Shown here: positions 53,957 through 63,724 of the stretch, piece by piece
Position numbering within the stretch: position 1 is the stretch's first letter
Layout: each line of letters opens with the position of its first letter
Assembly (NCBI RefSeq): GCF_014287355.1
Contig: NZ_JACOPE010000001.1
Coordinates: 1,984,001 to 2,048,000 of the forward strand
Direction of reading: 5' to 3'
DNA: 64,000 nucleotides
Source of the DNA: Ruminococcus hominis
GTDB taxonomy: Bacteria > Bacillota > Clostridia > Lachnospirales > Lachnospiraceae
Notes under the pieces: generated by a model
Databases searched by the model: none
What the model saw: the letters and a program-made list of their open reading frames with translations, nothing else
Told to the model about the DNA's origin: nothing
Position numbers and translations under genes: made by a program

Positions 53957-54589
53957 TTATTCTCCTTTCATCTCTTTCAATTCTTTTTGAATCTTTTCTA
54001 TAAAGTTTGTATTTCTTGAACATCTTAAATGTTCTGCCTGAATGACTGAATGCATCTGTTCCACACACTCTTCCAATGTATCATTAATGATCAGATAATC
54101 ATAATTCTCCATACCTTCTGCTTCTTCCGCAGCACGGCTCATTCTGGAATTGATCACTTCCATGGTCTCTGTTCCTCGTCCTACAAGACGATGCTTCAGT
54201 TCCTGTGCAGATGGAGGAGCTACAAACAATAGCAGTGTATCAGGGAACTTCTCTTTCACCTTCAGCGCTCCTTGAATCTCAATCTCAAGAATCACATCCT
54301 TGCCTTCGTCAAGCTTCTGCTCTACATAGCTTCGTGGTGTACCATAGTAATTTTCCACGTATCTAGCATACTCTATCAGCTCATCTTTCGCAATCATTTT
54401 TTCAAATTCATTTTTTGAAATGAAAAAATACTCGCGACCATGAAGTTCTCCTTCTCTTGGCTGTCTTGTTGTTGCCGAAATAGATAACGCATACTTCTCT
54501 TCATATTTCTGCAGAAGTTCTTTCATTAAAGTTCCTTTGCCGGCTCCTGAAAAACCGGATACTACGATTAAAATGCCCTTCTTATTCAT
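53957..54589 (-). CDS. gmk: Guanylate kinase
   Basis: A 210-residue enzyme that phosphorylates GMP to GDP. Walker A 'VVSGFSGAGKGTLMKELL', GMP-binding 'SISATTRQPREGELHGREYF', 'VENYYGTPRSYVEQKLDEGK'. It begins 45 bases after yicC; the remA gene often found between yicC and gmk in Firmicutes is not here. Confidence 0.96.
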   Translation of the reverse strand: MNKKGILIVVSGFSGAGKGTLMKELLQKYEEKYALSISATTRQPREGELHGREYFFISKNEFEKMIAKDELIEYARYVENYYGTPRSYVEQKLDEGKDVILEIEIQGALKVKEKFPDTLLLFVAPPSAQELKHRLVGRGTETMEVINSRMSRAAEEAEGMENYDYLIINDTLEECVEQMHSVIQAEHLRCSRNTNFIEKIQKELKEMKGE

Positions 54590-54634
54590 TTGCTCTCTTC
54601 TCCACTATCTCATACTTAAAACCATATTCAATAA

Positions 54635-55510
54635 CTATTCAATATTCTGGATCTGTTCACGAATCTTCTCAATCTCTGTCTTTAATCCAATCGCATAATT
54701 CGAAACTTCCAGATCATTCGCCTTTGAAAGGATGGTGTTGGCTTCTCTGTTCATCTCCTGTGCAATAAAATCAAGCTTTCTTCCGATTCCTTCCGTCTCT
54801 TCTAATGTATCCCGCATATGCGAAATGTGGCTCTTCAAACGAACAGTCTCTTCGTCTGTACAAATCTTGTCAGCATATAAGATTACTTCAGCTGCCATCC
54901 TGTTCTCATCAACCGGCACATCCAATAGTTCATGGATCTTATCTTCCAGTTTCTTACGATACTCTTCCACAATCTGTGGTGACCGCTCTTCCACATGTCC
55001 TACTAGTGTCTCCATGCCGGAAAGCTTGTTCAAAATATCCTTCTTCAAGTTCTCACCTTCTGTGGTGCGTGTCTCAACAAACTGTGCAAATGCACCTTTT
55101 AATGCCATCTGCAGACCACTCCACAAAGCGTCTTCATCATCCGGCTTCTCTTCCATTGTCAATACCTCCGGACAATGTGCCAATGTAGAAACGCGGATAT
55201 CATTATCAATTCCAAACGATTCTTCCATCTGCTTAAAGTATCTCATGTATTCCGCTGCAAGTGTTTCATTATACTTAAGTGCAGCCTGACTTTCTGAGTT
55301 ATCTTCGTATGTAATAAAAATATCTACTTTACCGCGTAGCGCATACTGTTTTAACAATGTGCGGATTGCAGTTTCGAAAAAATTAAATTTCTTCGGCATA
55401 CGAATGTTAACGTCTAAATATCTGTGGTTTACCCCTTTTAATTCCACTGTAAACTTTTTAGATTCAGTCTGATACTCATATCTTCCGAATCCTGTCATGC
55501 TTTTTATCAT
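54635..55510 (-). CDS. yicC: YicC-family endoribonuclease
   Basis: A 291-residue YicC protein: 'MIKSMTGFGRYEYQTESKKF', 'GVNHRYLDVNIRMPKKFNFF', and the C-terminal DUF1732 domain 'RMAAEVILYADKICTDEETV', 'GRKLDFIAQEMNREANTILS', 'EIEKIREQIQNIE'. E. coli YicC cleaves the sRNA RyhB; the clostridial role is not known. First gene of the gmk operon. Confidence 0.92.
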   Translation of the reverse strand: MIKSMTGFGRYEYQTESKKFTVELKGVNHRYLDVNIRMPKKFNFFETAIRTLLKQYALRGKVDIFITYEDNSESQAALKYNETLAAEYMRYFKQMEESFGIDNDIRVSTLAHCPEVLTMEEKPDDEDALWSGLQMALKGAFAQFVETRTTEGENLKKDILNKLSGMETLVGHVEERSPQIVEEYRKKLEDKIHELLDVPVDENRMAAEVILYADKICTDEETVRLKSHISHMRDTLEETEGIGRKLDFIAQEMNREANTILSKANDLEVSNYAIGLKTEIEKIREQIQNIE

Positions 55511-55717
55511 GATGTCAACCTCTGTTTATTCGTTTTTTTACATTCATAACATTATACCTCGTAACCACAGTCAAGGTCAACCATTTCACTTTGAGTTTTA
55601 TAAATTTCTTTATCTGAAAATGAATCTGTGTTATACTTTCTCTGTATCAATTACTAATTTTTTGTAACCTGACATTCCATATTCAGGAATATAATCATAA
55701 AGAAACGAGGATATGAC

Positions 55718-57454
55718 ATGGCATTTGATGGAATTGTCGTGGCCAATCTGGTTCACGAATTAAAACAAGAATTAATAAACGGAAGAATTGCCAAAATTGC
55801 ACAGCCTGAATCCGATGAGCTTCTTCTTACGATCAAGTCTCCCGCCGGACAGAGACGACTTTGTATCTCTGCAAGTGCATCGCTTCCTTTAATATATTTA
55901 ACAGACACCAATAAACCAAGTCCTATGACGGCACCAAACTTCTGTATGCTGCTTCGTAAGCATATTGCAAACGGTCGTATCATTGATATATGGCAGCCAA
56001 AGCTGGAGCGTATTATCCATTTTACGATTGAGCATTTAGATGAGATGGGGGATTTATGCCGTAAGGATTTGATTGTAGAGATCATGGGAAAGCACAGCAA
56101 CATCATTTTCTGCAATGAAGAAGGTATGATCATCGACAGTATCAAGCATGTTCCTGCACAGATGAGTTCTGTACGTGAAGTATTGCCGGGACGCACTTAT
56201 TTTATTCCCGATACAATGGAAAAACATGACCCACTAAGTATCAGTGGGCAGGATTTTATCGAAACTATTGACAGCAAACCACTCCCACTTGCAAAAACTA
56301 TCTACACTAGTTTTACCGGTGTCAGTCCTGTTGTTGCAGAAGAGATTTGCTATTTATCCGGAATTGATTCTTCTATTACTCCTAAGGAATTATCTGAAGA
56401 TATCAAGCTGCATTTGTATAACCAGTTTACAATTTATTTTTCTGCTATTTCCGAGGGGGATTTTAAACCGGCTATTTATTATAATGGGAATGAACCAAAA
56501 GAGTTTTCTTCACTACCACTGTCGCATTTTTCAAATTATACCCGCAAGGACTTTGAATCTATTTCTGAAGTGTTGGATTTATACTATTCTTCTCGAAATG
56601 CGATCACAAGAATCCGTCAAAAATCTACAGACCTTCGTCATGTAGTCCAGACGGCTCTGGAACGTGCGAGAAAGAAATATGATTTGCAGGTACGCCAGCT
56701 TAAAGATACCGAAAATCGTGATAAGTTCAAAGTATACGGAGAACTGATCCATACTTATGGTTATAACCTTGAACCGGATGCGAAAAAGTTAGACGCACTT
56801 AATTACTATACAAATGAGATGGTAACAATCCCGCTTGATCCAACAAAGACACCGCAGGAAAATGCACAGCGTTATTTTGACAAGTATAACAAACAGAAAC
56901 GTACCTTCGAAGCACTCTCTCGCTTAATTGAAGAAACCAAAGAGGATATTGATTATCTGGAATCTGTACAGAATGCACTTTTCATTGCACAGACAGAAGA
57001 CGATCTTGCTCAGGTCAAGGAAGAATTGATTGATGCCGGATATATGCGCCGCAAATTCACGAAAAAGAAAATTAAGATTAAAAGTCAGCCTCTGCATTAT
57101 ATTTCCAGTGATGGATATCATATGTATGTTGGAAAGAATAATTTTCAAAATGAAGAACTCACATTTCATTTTGCTGTCGGCAATGACTGGTGGTTCCATG
57201 CAAAGCAGGCTCCTGGCTCCCACGTTATCGTCAAGACTAACGGAGACGAGCTTCCGGACCGCACATTTGAAGAAGCCGGAAAGCTTGCCGCTTACTACTC
57301 CAGTATGAAGGATAAAGACAAGATTGAGATTGACTATGTTGAGAAAAAGCACGTGAAAAAGCCACGTGGAGGGAAGCCAGGATTTGTTGTATATTACACG
57401 AATTATTCACTGATCATCGACAGCGATATTTCCGGAATCCAGCTTGTAGAATAG
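55718..57454 (+). CDS. rqcH: Ribosome-associated quality-control factor RqcH
   Basis: A 578-residue NFACT protein (also called FbpA). It binds stalled 50S subunits and adds C-terminal alanine tails that mark the chain for degradation. NFACT-N: 'MAFDGIVVANLVHELKQEL', 'GRIAKIAQPESDELLLTI'. A helix-hairpin-helix and coiled coil follow (about residues 285-430). NFACT-R: 'YHMYVGKNNFQNEELTFHFA', 'DWWFHAKQAPGSHVIVK', 'LPDRTFEEAGKLAAYYSS'. Divergent from yicC in a 207-bp gap. Confidence 0.94.
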   Translation: MAFDGIVVANLVHELKQELINGRIAKIAQPESDELLLTIKSPAGQRRLCISASASLPLIYLTDTNKPSPMTAPNFCMLLRKHIANGRIIDIWQPKLERIIHFTIEHLDEMGDLCRKDLIVEIMGKHSNIIFCNEEGMIIDSIKHVPAQMSSVREVLPGRTYFIPDTMEKHDPLSISGQDFIETIDSKPLPLAKTIYTSFTGVSPVVAEEICYLSGIDSSITPKELSEDIKLHLYNQFTIYFSAISEGDFKPAIYYNGNEPKEFSSLPLSHFSNYTRKDFESISEVLDLYYSSRNAITRIRQKSTDLRHVVQTALERARKKYDLQVRQLKDTENRDKFKVYGELIHTYGYNLEPDAKKLDALNYYTNEMVTIPLDPTKTPQENAQRYFDKYNKQKRTFEALSRLIEETKEDIDYLESVQNALFIAQTEDDLAQVKEELIDAGYMRRKFTKKKIKIKSQPLHYISSDGYHMYVGKNNFQNEELTFHFAVGNDWWFHAKQAPGSHVIVKTNGDELPDRTFEEAGKLAAYYSSMKDKDKIEIDYVEKKHVKKPRGGKPGFVVYYTNYSLIIDSDISGIQLVE

Positions 57455-57468
57455 ATTAAGATTATAAA

Positions 57469-57506
57469 AAGAGGATGACGAAGCTTTTGTGCTCCATCAT
57501 CCTCTT
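57469..57506. terminator. Terminator shared by rqcH and the DUF815 gene
   Basis: AAGAGGATGA (57469-57478) and TCATCCTCTT (57497-57506) form a perfect 10-bp stem, with A runs to the left and T-rich sequence to the right. Confidence 0.75.
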
Positions 57507-57508
57507 CT

Positions 57509-58804
57509 TTATGCATTCTGACCCAGCAAAAAATCGATAAATTGCTGTGCTGTTCTTCCTGATAATCCGCCGTGAGCAAGCTCCCACTTATTTGCTTCAA
57601 GCAACAGCTCTTCTTCCGGCATCTGAATCTGATTTGCTTTTGCCAGCTCTTTTACAATCTGCTGGAACTCTTTCTTTGTCGGTGCTCCATAATAAATTGT
57701 CACTCCGAATCTTGCTACTAAAGATAATTTTTCCTGAACCGTGTCATTTGTATGCATATCTTCATCACGATCCTGTTTATCCTTAAACGTTTCTCTGATT
57801 AAATGACGACGGTTTGATGTCGCATAAATCAGCACGTTGTTTGGCTTTTTCTCTAATCCACCTTCAATAACGGCTTTCAAATATTTATATTCAATCTCAA
57901 ATTCTTCAAATGAGAGATCATCCATGTAAATAATAAATTTATAATTGCGGTTTTTAATCTGTGCGATTATGTCATTCAAATCTTTAAACTGATGCTTGTA
58001 AACTTCAATGATACGCAATCCCTGGTCGTAATACTGATTTAAAATTGCTTTGATAGAAGATGATTTTCCAGTTCCTGCATCTCCATACAACAGACAGTTA
58101 TTTGCTTTTCTTCCTTCTACAAATGCTTTTGTATTATCGATCAATTTCTTTTTTGCAATTTCATAACCTACAAGGTCATCCAAATGTACATGTGCAATAT
58201 TGGTAATTGGAACAATCTCTGCGTTTTCTCCTTCCAGATGCTCAATACGGAAAGCTTTATGAAGTCCTAATTTTCCGACTCCGAATTCTTTGTAAAATTG
58301 TGTCAGGCGTTTTCCAAACAACTCAACTGATTCTGCCTCTCCTAATGATTTACTCAAGTTACAGATTCTGTCACGAATACGTTTATTAAATACTTTGCTT
58401 CCTTCATTTACATTGGTATAATTCAATAAAACAGCAAAGCTTTCTGCATCCAGCTCTTTCATTAATGGTTCAAAATCATAATCAAACAATTCCTTGAACA
58501 CTTTAAAATCATGCATGGCAATTTGATTGATGCTGCCTTCTACAGGTCCTACAATTTCACAGGAGGTGCTATAGGCGTTCTCATCATTTGATAAAAGAAA
58601 TGTCAGGTATGTATGCCATAGGTTTCCTTCAAATCCATGACTGACCGAAATTTCTAACAGTTCGTTAATGCACTCGAACAATAAACTTCTCAAGTCTTCT
58701 CTATTATAGTATTCATTGTTATAGTTCTCCATCAAAAATGTCATGTCTTGAAGAATCTCTCCATATTCCATGTTTTTGTACAGCATCAATTCATTTGTAT
58801 GCAT
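57509..58804 (-). CDS. DUF815-family AAA+ ATPase
   Basis: A 431-residue protein. C-terminal half is the DUF815 ATPase: Walker A 'LLYGDAGTGKSSSIKAIL', Walker B 'KFIIYMDDLSFEE', sensor 1 'NVLIYATSNRRHLI', and 'EKLSLVARFGVTIYYGAPTK'. The N-terminal 200 residues are helical and without known motif. The family is widespread in Gram-positives and proteobacteria; function unknown. Monocistronic. Confidence 0.88.
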   Translation of the reverse strand: MHTNELMLYKNMEYGEILQDMTFLMENYNNEYYNREDLRSLLFECINELLEISVSHGFEGNLWHTYLTFLLSNDENAYSTSCEIVGPVEGSINQIAMHDFKVFKELFDYDFEPLMKELDAESFAVLLNYTNVNEGSKVFNKRIRDRICNLSKSLGEAESVELFGKRLTQFYKEFGVGKLGLHKAFRIEHLEGENAEIVPITNIAHVHLDDLVGYEIAKKKLIDNTKAFVEGRKANNCLLYGDAGTGKSSSIKAILNQYYDQGLRIIEVYKHQFKDLNDIIAQIKNRNYKFIIYMDDLSFEEFEIEYKYLKAVIEGGLEKKPNNVLIYATSNRRHLIRETFKDKQDRDEDMHTNDTVQEKLSLVARFGVTIYYGAPTKKEFQQIVKELAKANQIQMPEEELLLEANKWELAHGGLSGRTAQQFIDFLLGQNA

Positions 58805-58893
58805 TGTAATTCCTTCTTTCTATTAAATAATTGCCATCACATTCAAGTTTCTTATTTCTTAATAATTTTCCAAATATATTCTACTTTTTGTTT

Positions 58894-60024
58894 TTAGTAA
58901 TTTCCTAATATATTCAGATTTCTTGTTTCTTCGCGAAGCCCACGAAGCGCATTCTTCACTGCCGGCTGTTCCATATTTCCCTCAAAATCTACAAAGAAAC
59001 GATATTCCCAGTTTCTTCCTTCGATTGGTCTGGACTCAATCTTTGTCATATTCAGATCATTATAAATGAAATGAGACAGGATACGATAGAGTGAACCGCT
59101 CTCATGAGGCAGCTCAAAACTTATACTGATCTTATTCGCATCTTTCAAATATACTTTCTGGTTGGTTACAATTACGAAACGGGTTGAATTATTTTTTTCA
59201 TCATTGATATTGTCTGCCAGTATTTCCAATCCTTGTAATTTAGCCGCATAAGCACTGCATACCGCTGCCTGTTCTTTATTCTGTTCTGCTGCTACTTTTG
59301 CCGCTGCAACTGCAGTGTTCACAACACTGATACGCTGCCAGTCAGCATGCTCATCAAGAAAATGTGTTGTCTGCATGAGTGCTTCTGCCTTAGAGTAAAC
59401 ACATTTTACTTCCTCTAATTTCGTTCCGGGAATGCCTGCCAATGTATGTGTGATTGGAATGATCGTCTCTGCAACAATATAATTCTCGAACTCATCAAGG
59501 AGATCGTACATCTCATTCACTGCCCCTGCAGATGAATTTTCAATCGGAAGTACAGCATAATCTGCCGAACCTTCTTCAATAGCTTCCATTGCATCACGAA
59601 ATGTATGCACATGAAAGCCATTACAGGACTCTCCAAAATAATTAAACATTGCAGCTTGTCCATAAGCTCCTTCTACGCCCTGAAATACAACTCTTGCTTT
59701 TTCTTTTTCTAAAGATTCAATAGCAATAAATGGAAGTCTTCCCAACGCTCCTGCCTCTACCAGTTTCTGATACTGAAGCTTACGGCTCATCGACATTAGC
59801 TGCGTATAAAGCTCCTGAATCCCCTTTTTATTAAACTCACCGTGTACTTTTGATGCCACATCGGCAAGCTTATTATTCTCTCTTTGTCTGTCCAGAACCT
59901 TCTTCCCACTCTGGATCTTATATTCACCAACTTCACCACATACTTTCATACGTTCTTCGAAAAGCCGGGCGATCTCATTATCTATTCCATCTAACTGTAC
60001 TCGCAATTCTTCCAGTGTTGCCAT
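58894..60024 (-). CDS. pheA: Bifunctional chorismate mutase/prephenate dehydratase
   Basis: About 376 residues from the ATG at 60024, seven bases after AAAGGAG. AroQ-type chorismate mutase at residues 1-85 ('ELRVQLDGIDNEIARLFEER'), prephenate dehydratase about 105-285 ('VVFQGVEGAYGQAAMFNYFG', 'YAVLPIENSSAGAVNEMYDL', 'NSTRFVIV' with the catalytic Thr), and ACT domain at the end ('SGSLYRILSHFIYNDLNMTK', 'ESRPIEGRNWEYRFFVDF') for phenylalanine feedback. Makes phenylpyruvate from chorismate; aroF is 2 kb away. Confidence 0.95.
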   Translation of the reverse strand: MATLEELRVQLDGIDNEIARLFEERMKVCGEVGEYKIQSGKKVLDRQRENNKLADVASKVHGEFNKKGIQELYTQLMSMSRKLQYQKLVEAGALGRLPFIAIESLEKEKARVVFQGVEGAYGQAAMFNYFGESCNGFHVHTFRDAMEAIEEGSADYAVLPIENSSAGAVNEMYDLLDEFENYIVAETIIPITHTLAGIPGTKLEEVKCVYSKAEALMQTTHFLDEHADWQRISVVNTAVAAAKVAAEQNKEQAAVCSAYAAKLQGLEILADNINDEKNNSTRFVIVTNQKVYLKDANKISISFELPHESGSLYRILSHFIYNDLNMTKIESRPIEGRNWEYRFFVDFEGNMEQPAVKNALRGLREETRNLNILGNY

Positions 60025-60189
60025 AGTCTTTCTCCTTTCCATCTTTCGCGACAATTTCCCAATAATCGACGCAAAATTGAACAGTAATCATGATATCATA
60101 TTTTTTTTACAAAATCTATGTGAAAATATGTTGAAAATAACCAGAATGTGTTATATTATTATTTAGAATATTTGATAGGAGGTAGCATT

Positions 60190-60726
60190 ATGAACGTCAT
60201 TGAATGTATCAAAAGCAGAAGAAGTATTCGAAAATACAAACCAAACGCGATTGACCATTCTATTATTGATTCTATTGTTTCCACAACTTCTTTTTCCCCT
60301 TCTTGGAAAAATACACAGATTACCCGTTTTATTGCAATTGAAGATCAATCCATTTTAAGCACAATAGCCAAATGCCATGTGCCTGATTATAATGCTAAGA
60401 TTATAAATCAGATTCCTATGTTGATCGCCGTAAGCTACATAAAGGGACGCTGTGGATTCGAACGTGATGGTTCTTATTCTTCCAAAAAAGGAGATCGCTG
60501 GCAGATGTTTGATGCCGGAGTTGCCTGCCAGACATTTTGTCTTGCAGCAAAGGAACAGGGGTTAGGCACTGTTATTATGGGAATGTTTGATGAAGATGAG
60601 ATAAGTAAACTCATTGAACTCCCAGAAGATCAGGAACTTGCTGCTCTCATTGCAATCGGTTATCCTGATATCGAACCGGAAGCACCAAAACGTAAGACTG
60701 TTGACGTTTTGCTTCAATATAAATAA
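60190..60726 (+). CDS. Nitroreductase-family flavoprotein
   Basis: About 178 residues from the ATG at 60190 behind ATAGGAGG. 'IECIKSRRSIRKYKPN' is the FMN-binding start; 'SWKNTQITRFIAIED' and 'LGTVIMGMFDEDEISKLIEL' are typical of short FMN nitroreductases. The substrate cannot be assigned. It lies 39 bases upstream of pyrB on the same strand, so the two may be co-transcribed. Confidence 0.9.
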   Translation: MNVIECIKSRRSIRKYKPNAIDHSIIDSIVSTTSFSPSWKNTQITRFIAIEDQSILSTIAKCHVPDYNAKIINQIPMLIAVSYIKGRCGFERDGSYSSKKGDRWQMFDAGVACQTFCLAAKEQGLGTVIMGMFDEDEISKLIELPEDQELAALIAIGYPDIEPEAPKRKTVDVLLQYK

Positions 60727-60765
60727 GAAATATATGTCATTGAACATACTAGGAGGTATACAAAT

Positions 60766-61686
60766 ATGAGACATCTGATGAGTCCTTTAGACTTCTCTGT
60801 TGAAGAACTTGACACACTTCTTGATCTTGCACAGGATATCGAGAAGAATCCAAAGAAATACGCACATGCCTGTGACGGAAAAAAACTTGCAACTCTTTTC
60901 TATGAGCCAAGTACACGTACACGTCTTAGCCATGAAGCTGCAATGCTGAATCTTGGTGGAAATATTATGGGATTCTCTTCTGCTAATTCAAGCTCTGCTG
61001 CTAAAGGTGAAAGCGTATCTGACACAATTCGCACAATTTCATGCTATGCAGATATTTGTGCAATGCGTCATCCAAAAGAAGGTGCTCCTATGGTTGCATG
61101 CCAGCACTCTACAATTCCTGTGATCAATGCAGGTGATGGTGGACACGAGCATCCTACACAGACACTTACTGACCTTTTAACAATCCGTAATGTTAAGGGC
61201 CGTCTGGACAACATGACAATCGGTCTTTGCGGAGACTTGAAATTTGGTCGTACTGTACACTCTCTGATTCACGCTCTGGTTCGTTACCCTGGAATCAAAT
61301 TTGTACTTATTTCACCAGAAGAATTACGACTTCCTGACTATGTTCGTCATGATGTACTTGACAAAATGAACATTCCTTATAAAGAAGTTGTCCGTCTGGA
61401 AGATGGTCTTCCTGAACTTGATATTTTATACATGACTCGTGTACAGAAAGAGCGTTTCTTCAACGAAGAAGATTATGTTCGTATGAAAGACTTCTATATT
61501 CTTGACAAAAAGAAAATGGAACTTGCTCCTGAAGATATGTACATTCTTCATCCACTTCCACGTGTTAACGAGATTTCTGTTGAAGTTGATGATGACCCAC
61601 GTGCTGCATATTTCCGTCAGGTACAGTATGGTGTATATGTCCGTATGGCATTGATCCTTACACTGCTGGATATTCATGTAGACTAA
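60766..61686 (+). CDS. pyrB: Aspartate carbamoyltransferase catalytic subunit
   Basis: A 306-residue enzyme, committed step of pyrimidine synthesis. Carbamoyl phosphate loop '[20 protein letters not shown]', 80s loop '[18 protein letters not shown]', '[12 protein letters not shown]', and aspartate-binding '[10 protein letters not shown]' and '[10 protein letters not shown]'. Followed by pyrI, so the enteric-type class B holoenzyme is expected. No PyrR attenuator is visible upstream. Confidence 0.96.
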   Translation: MRHLMSPLDFSVEELDTLLDLAQDIEKNPKKYAHACDGKKLATLFYEPSTRTRLSHEAAMLNLGGNIMGFSSANSSSAAKGESVSDTIRTISCYADICAMRHPKEGAPMVACQHSTIPVINAGDGGHEHPTQTLTDLLTIRNVKGRLDNMTIGLCGDLKFGRTVHSLIHALVRYPGIKFVLISPEELRLPDYVRHDVLDKMNIPYKEVVRLEDGLPELDILYMTRVQKERFFNEEDYVRMKDFYILDKKKMELAPEDMYILHPLPRVNEISVEVDDDPRAAYFRQVQYGVYVRMALILTLLDIHVD

Positions 61687-61726
61687 GTTTAAAACACTTG
61701 AATTTTGGAAAGGAATAAAGATTATT

Positions 61727-62167
61727 ATGCAAAATACATTATCAGTTGGAAAAATCTCAGAAGGATTTGTTCTGGATCATATCGAAGCTGGAAAAAGTAT
61801 GGAAATTTACAAATACCTTCACCTTGATAAACTGGATTGCTGTGTTGCAATCATCAAAAATGCAAAAAGCAGTAAAATGGGAAGAAAAGATATCATGAAA
61901 ATTGAATGCCCGATTGACTTCATTGATCTTGATATTTTAGGATTCATTGATCACAATATTACGATCAATATCATCCAGAACGAAGAAATCGTTGAGAAAA
62001 AACTTCTCAAACTTCCAAAAGAAATCAAAAATGTGATTCGTTGTAAAAACCCTCGTTGTATCACTTCTATCGAGCAGGGACTGGATCATATCTTCGTACT
62101 TACAGACGAAGAAAACCAGGTTTATCGTTGTAAATATTGCGAAGAGAAATATCATCGTAAAAACTAA
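61727..62167 (+). CDS. pyrI: Aspartate carbamoyltransferase regulatory subunit
   Basis: A 146-residue regulatory subunit that binds CTP/ATP. Nucleotide domain: 'VGKISEGFVLDHIEAGKSME', 'KMGRKDIMKIE'; zinc domain: 'CKNPRC' and 'YRCKYCEEKYH', four cysteines. Found in enteric bacteria and many Clostridia. 40 bases after pyrB. Confidence 0.95.
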   Translation: MQNTLSVGKISEGFVLDHIEAGKSMEIYKYLHLDKLDCCVAIIKNAKSSKMGRKDIMKIECPIDFIDLDILGFIDHNITINIIQNEEIVEKKLLKLPKEIKNVIRCKNPRCITSIEQGLDHIFVLTDEENQVYRCKYCEEKYHRKN

Positions 62168-62191
62168 AAAAAGGTCCTTCGGACCTTTTTT
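62167..62191 (+). terminator. Terminator of pyrBI
   Basis: AAAAAAGGTCC and GGACCTTTTTT with a TTC loop, directly at the pyrI stop. Confidence 0.9.
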
Positions 62192-62210
62192 AGAATGTAT
62201 GATAACTAAA

Positions 62211-62253
62211 AAGGCTTTCGCTTTACGAACATCCATCGTAAAGCGAAAGCCTT
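62211..62253. terminator. Second hairpin between pyrI and aroF
   Basis: A perfect 18-bp stem, AAGGCTTTCGCTTTACGA with its complement, over a seven-base loop, followed by TTTTTT on the plus strand. It ends six bases from the aroF stop, so it mainly serves aroF on the minus strand. Confidence 0.85.
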
Positions 62254-62258
62254 ATTTT

Positions 62259-63290
62259 TTAACACTTTTCTGCAATTTCATAAATCAAGCGTTCTGTATC
62301 TTCCCATCCAAGACATGGATCTGTAATAGATTTACCATAAATCATATCCGGACATATCTTCTGATTTCCTTCTTCCAGATAACTTTCGATCATTACACCT
62401 TTTATCAGTTTTTTAAGCTCTGGATTATAGCTTCTGCTGTGAAGTACCTCACTTGTAATACGAATCTGTTCTTTAAACTTCTTGTTAGAATTTGAATGGT
62501 TCGCATCAATGATCGCTGCCGGATTTTTCAATTCCATTTTCTGGTATAATGAAAGCAGACGAACCAAATCTTCATAATGATAATTTGGATTGCATGTACC
62601 ATACTTATCTACGCCACCGCGCAAAATCACATGTGCAAGATCATTACCATCTGTAGTCACATCCATACCTCGGTAAATAAATGAATGCGAATGCTGTGCT
62701 GCTATTACAGAGTTCAGCATAACAAGGAAGTCACCGCTCGTCGGATTTTTCATTCCGATTGGAATATTCATCCCACTCGCTGTAAGGCGATGCTGCTGAT
62801 TCTCCACTGAACGAGCTCCAATTGCCTCATATGACAAAATATCATCCAGATAGCTTCTATTTTCAGGATAGAGCATCTCATCAGCCGCTGTCAGTCCTGT
62901 CTCTTCAATGGCACGGATATGCATCTTGCGAATTGCAATAATTCCTGCCAGTAAGTCCGGTGCCTTATCCGGGTCTGGCTGATGAAGCATACCTTTATAT
63001 CCTTCTCCGGTTGTTCTAGGTTTGTTTGTATAAATTCTAGGAATGATCATAAGACGATCTGAAACTTTTTCATTAACTCTCGCAAGACGATTCACATACT
63101 CGCAGACTGCATCTTCATTATCTGCCGAACACGGTCCCACGATTACAATAAATTTATCGGACTTTCCTGTAAATATATCTCGAATCTCAGCATCTCTTTT
63201 TTCTTTAATCTTGATAATCTTGTCTGAAAGCGGATATTCTGCCTTCAAATCAGCCGGTAACGGAAGCTCCGCATTTATTCTCATTCCCAT
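62259..63290 (-). CDS. aroF: 3-deoxy-7-phosphoheptulonate synthase (AroFGH type)
   Basis: A 343-residue type I-alpha DAHP synthase that condenses PEP and erythrose-4-phosphate, first step of the shikimate pathway. Motifs: 'FIVIVGPCSADNEDAVCEYV', 'PRIYTNKPRTTGEGYKG', 'IGARSVENQQHRLTASGM', 'KNPTSGD', 'DANHSNSNKKFKEQ'. No fused chorismate mutase domain. Which amino acid inhibits it cannot be told. Confidence 0.95.
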   Translation of the reverse strand: MGMRINAELPLPADLKAEYPLSDKIIKIKEKRDAEIRDIFTGKSDKFIVIVGPCSADNEDAVCEYVNRLARVNEKVSDRLMIIPRIYTNKPRTTGEGYKGMLHQPDPDKAPDLLAGIIAIRKMHIRAIEETGLTAADEMLYPENRSYLDDILSYEAIGARSVENQQHRLTASGMNIPIGMKNPTSGDFLVMLNSVIAAQHSHSFIYRGMDVTTDGNDLAHVILRGGVDKYGTCNPNYHYEDLVRLLSLYQKMELKNPAAIIDANHSNSNKKFKEQIRITSEVLHSRSYNPELKKLIKGVMIESYLEEGNQKICPDMIYGKSITDPCLGWEDTERLIYEIAEKC

Positions 63291-63341
63291 GTTGATATCT
63301 CCTTATGTTGTCTCACTGTGTTTTATGTCAATTGTTTCAAT

Positions 63342-63698
63342 GTGTTAAGCAAGACGATGAGCCGGGTTATGTCGTTGAACAATCATCTATCTAGGCCTGT
63401 TGTCGCCAACAGGCTCGAGCGACCTACCTAAAGCGTGACGGGCAGCCACATTGCTTTTATCCGGTCTTGCTTCGGATGGGGTTTACATGTGCCCTCTCTG
63501 TTACCAGCGAGGCGGTAGTCTCTTACACTGCCTTTCCACCCTTACATATGTAAATACATATGCGGTTTATTTCTGTTGCACTTTCCTTAGAGTCACCTCT
63601 ACCGGACGTTATCCGGCATCCTGCCCTATGAAGCCCGGACTTTCCTCGTCTGCAATCTTTCGATTCCCGCAGCCGCGATTGTCTGTCCTACTTAACAC
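63342..63698 (-). ncRNA. rnpB: RNase P RNA, class A-like
   Basis: On the minus strand the RNA begins with GTGTTAAG, pairing with CTTAACAC at its end (P1). Conserved core words are present: 'GAGGAAAGTCCGGGCT' (CR-I), 'GGTAACAGAGAGG', 'ACAGAAA' in P4 neighbourhood, and the 3' 'ATAACCCGGCTCATCG'. About 357 bases. It processes the 5' ends of tRNAs. Lies between aroF and rnhA on the same strand. Confidence 0.93.
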
Positions 63699-63724
63699 AG
63701 TTAAGAATTGTACCATGATTTTCC

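Noticed and set aside
60727-60765. PyrR attenuator before pyrB
   Set aside because: The gap to the nitroreductase gene is 39 bases, too short for the anti-terminator/terminator pair.
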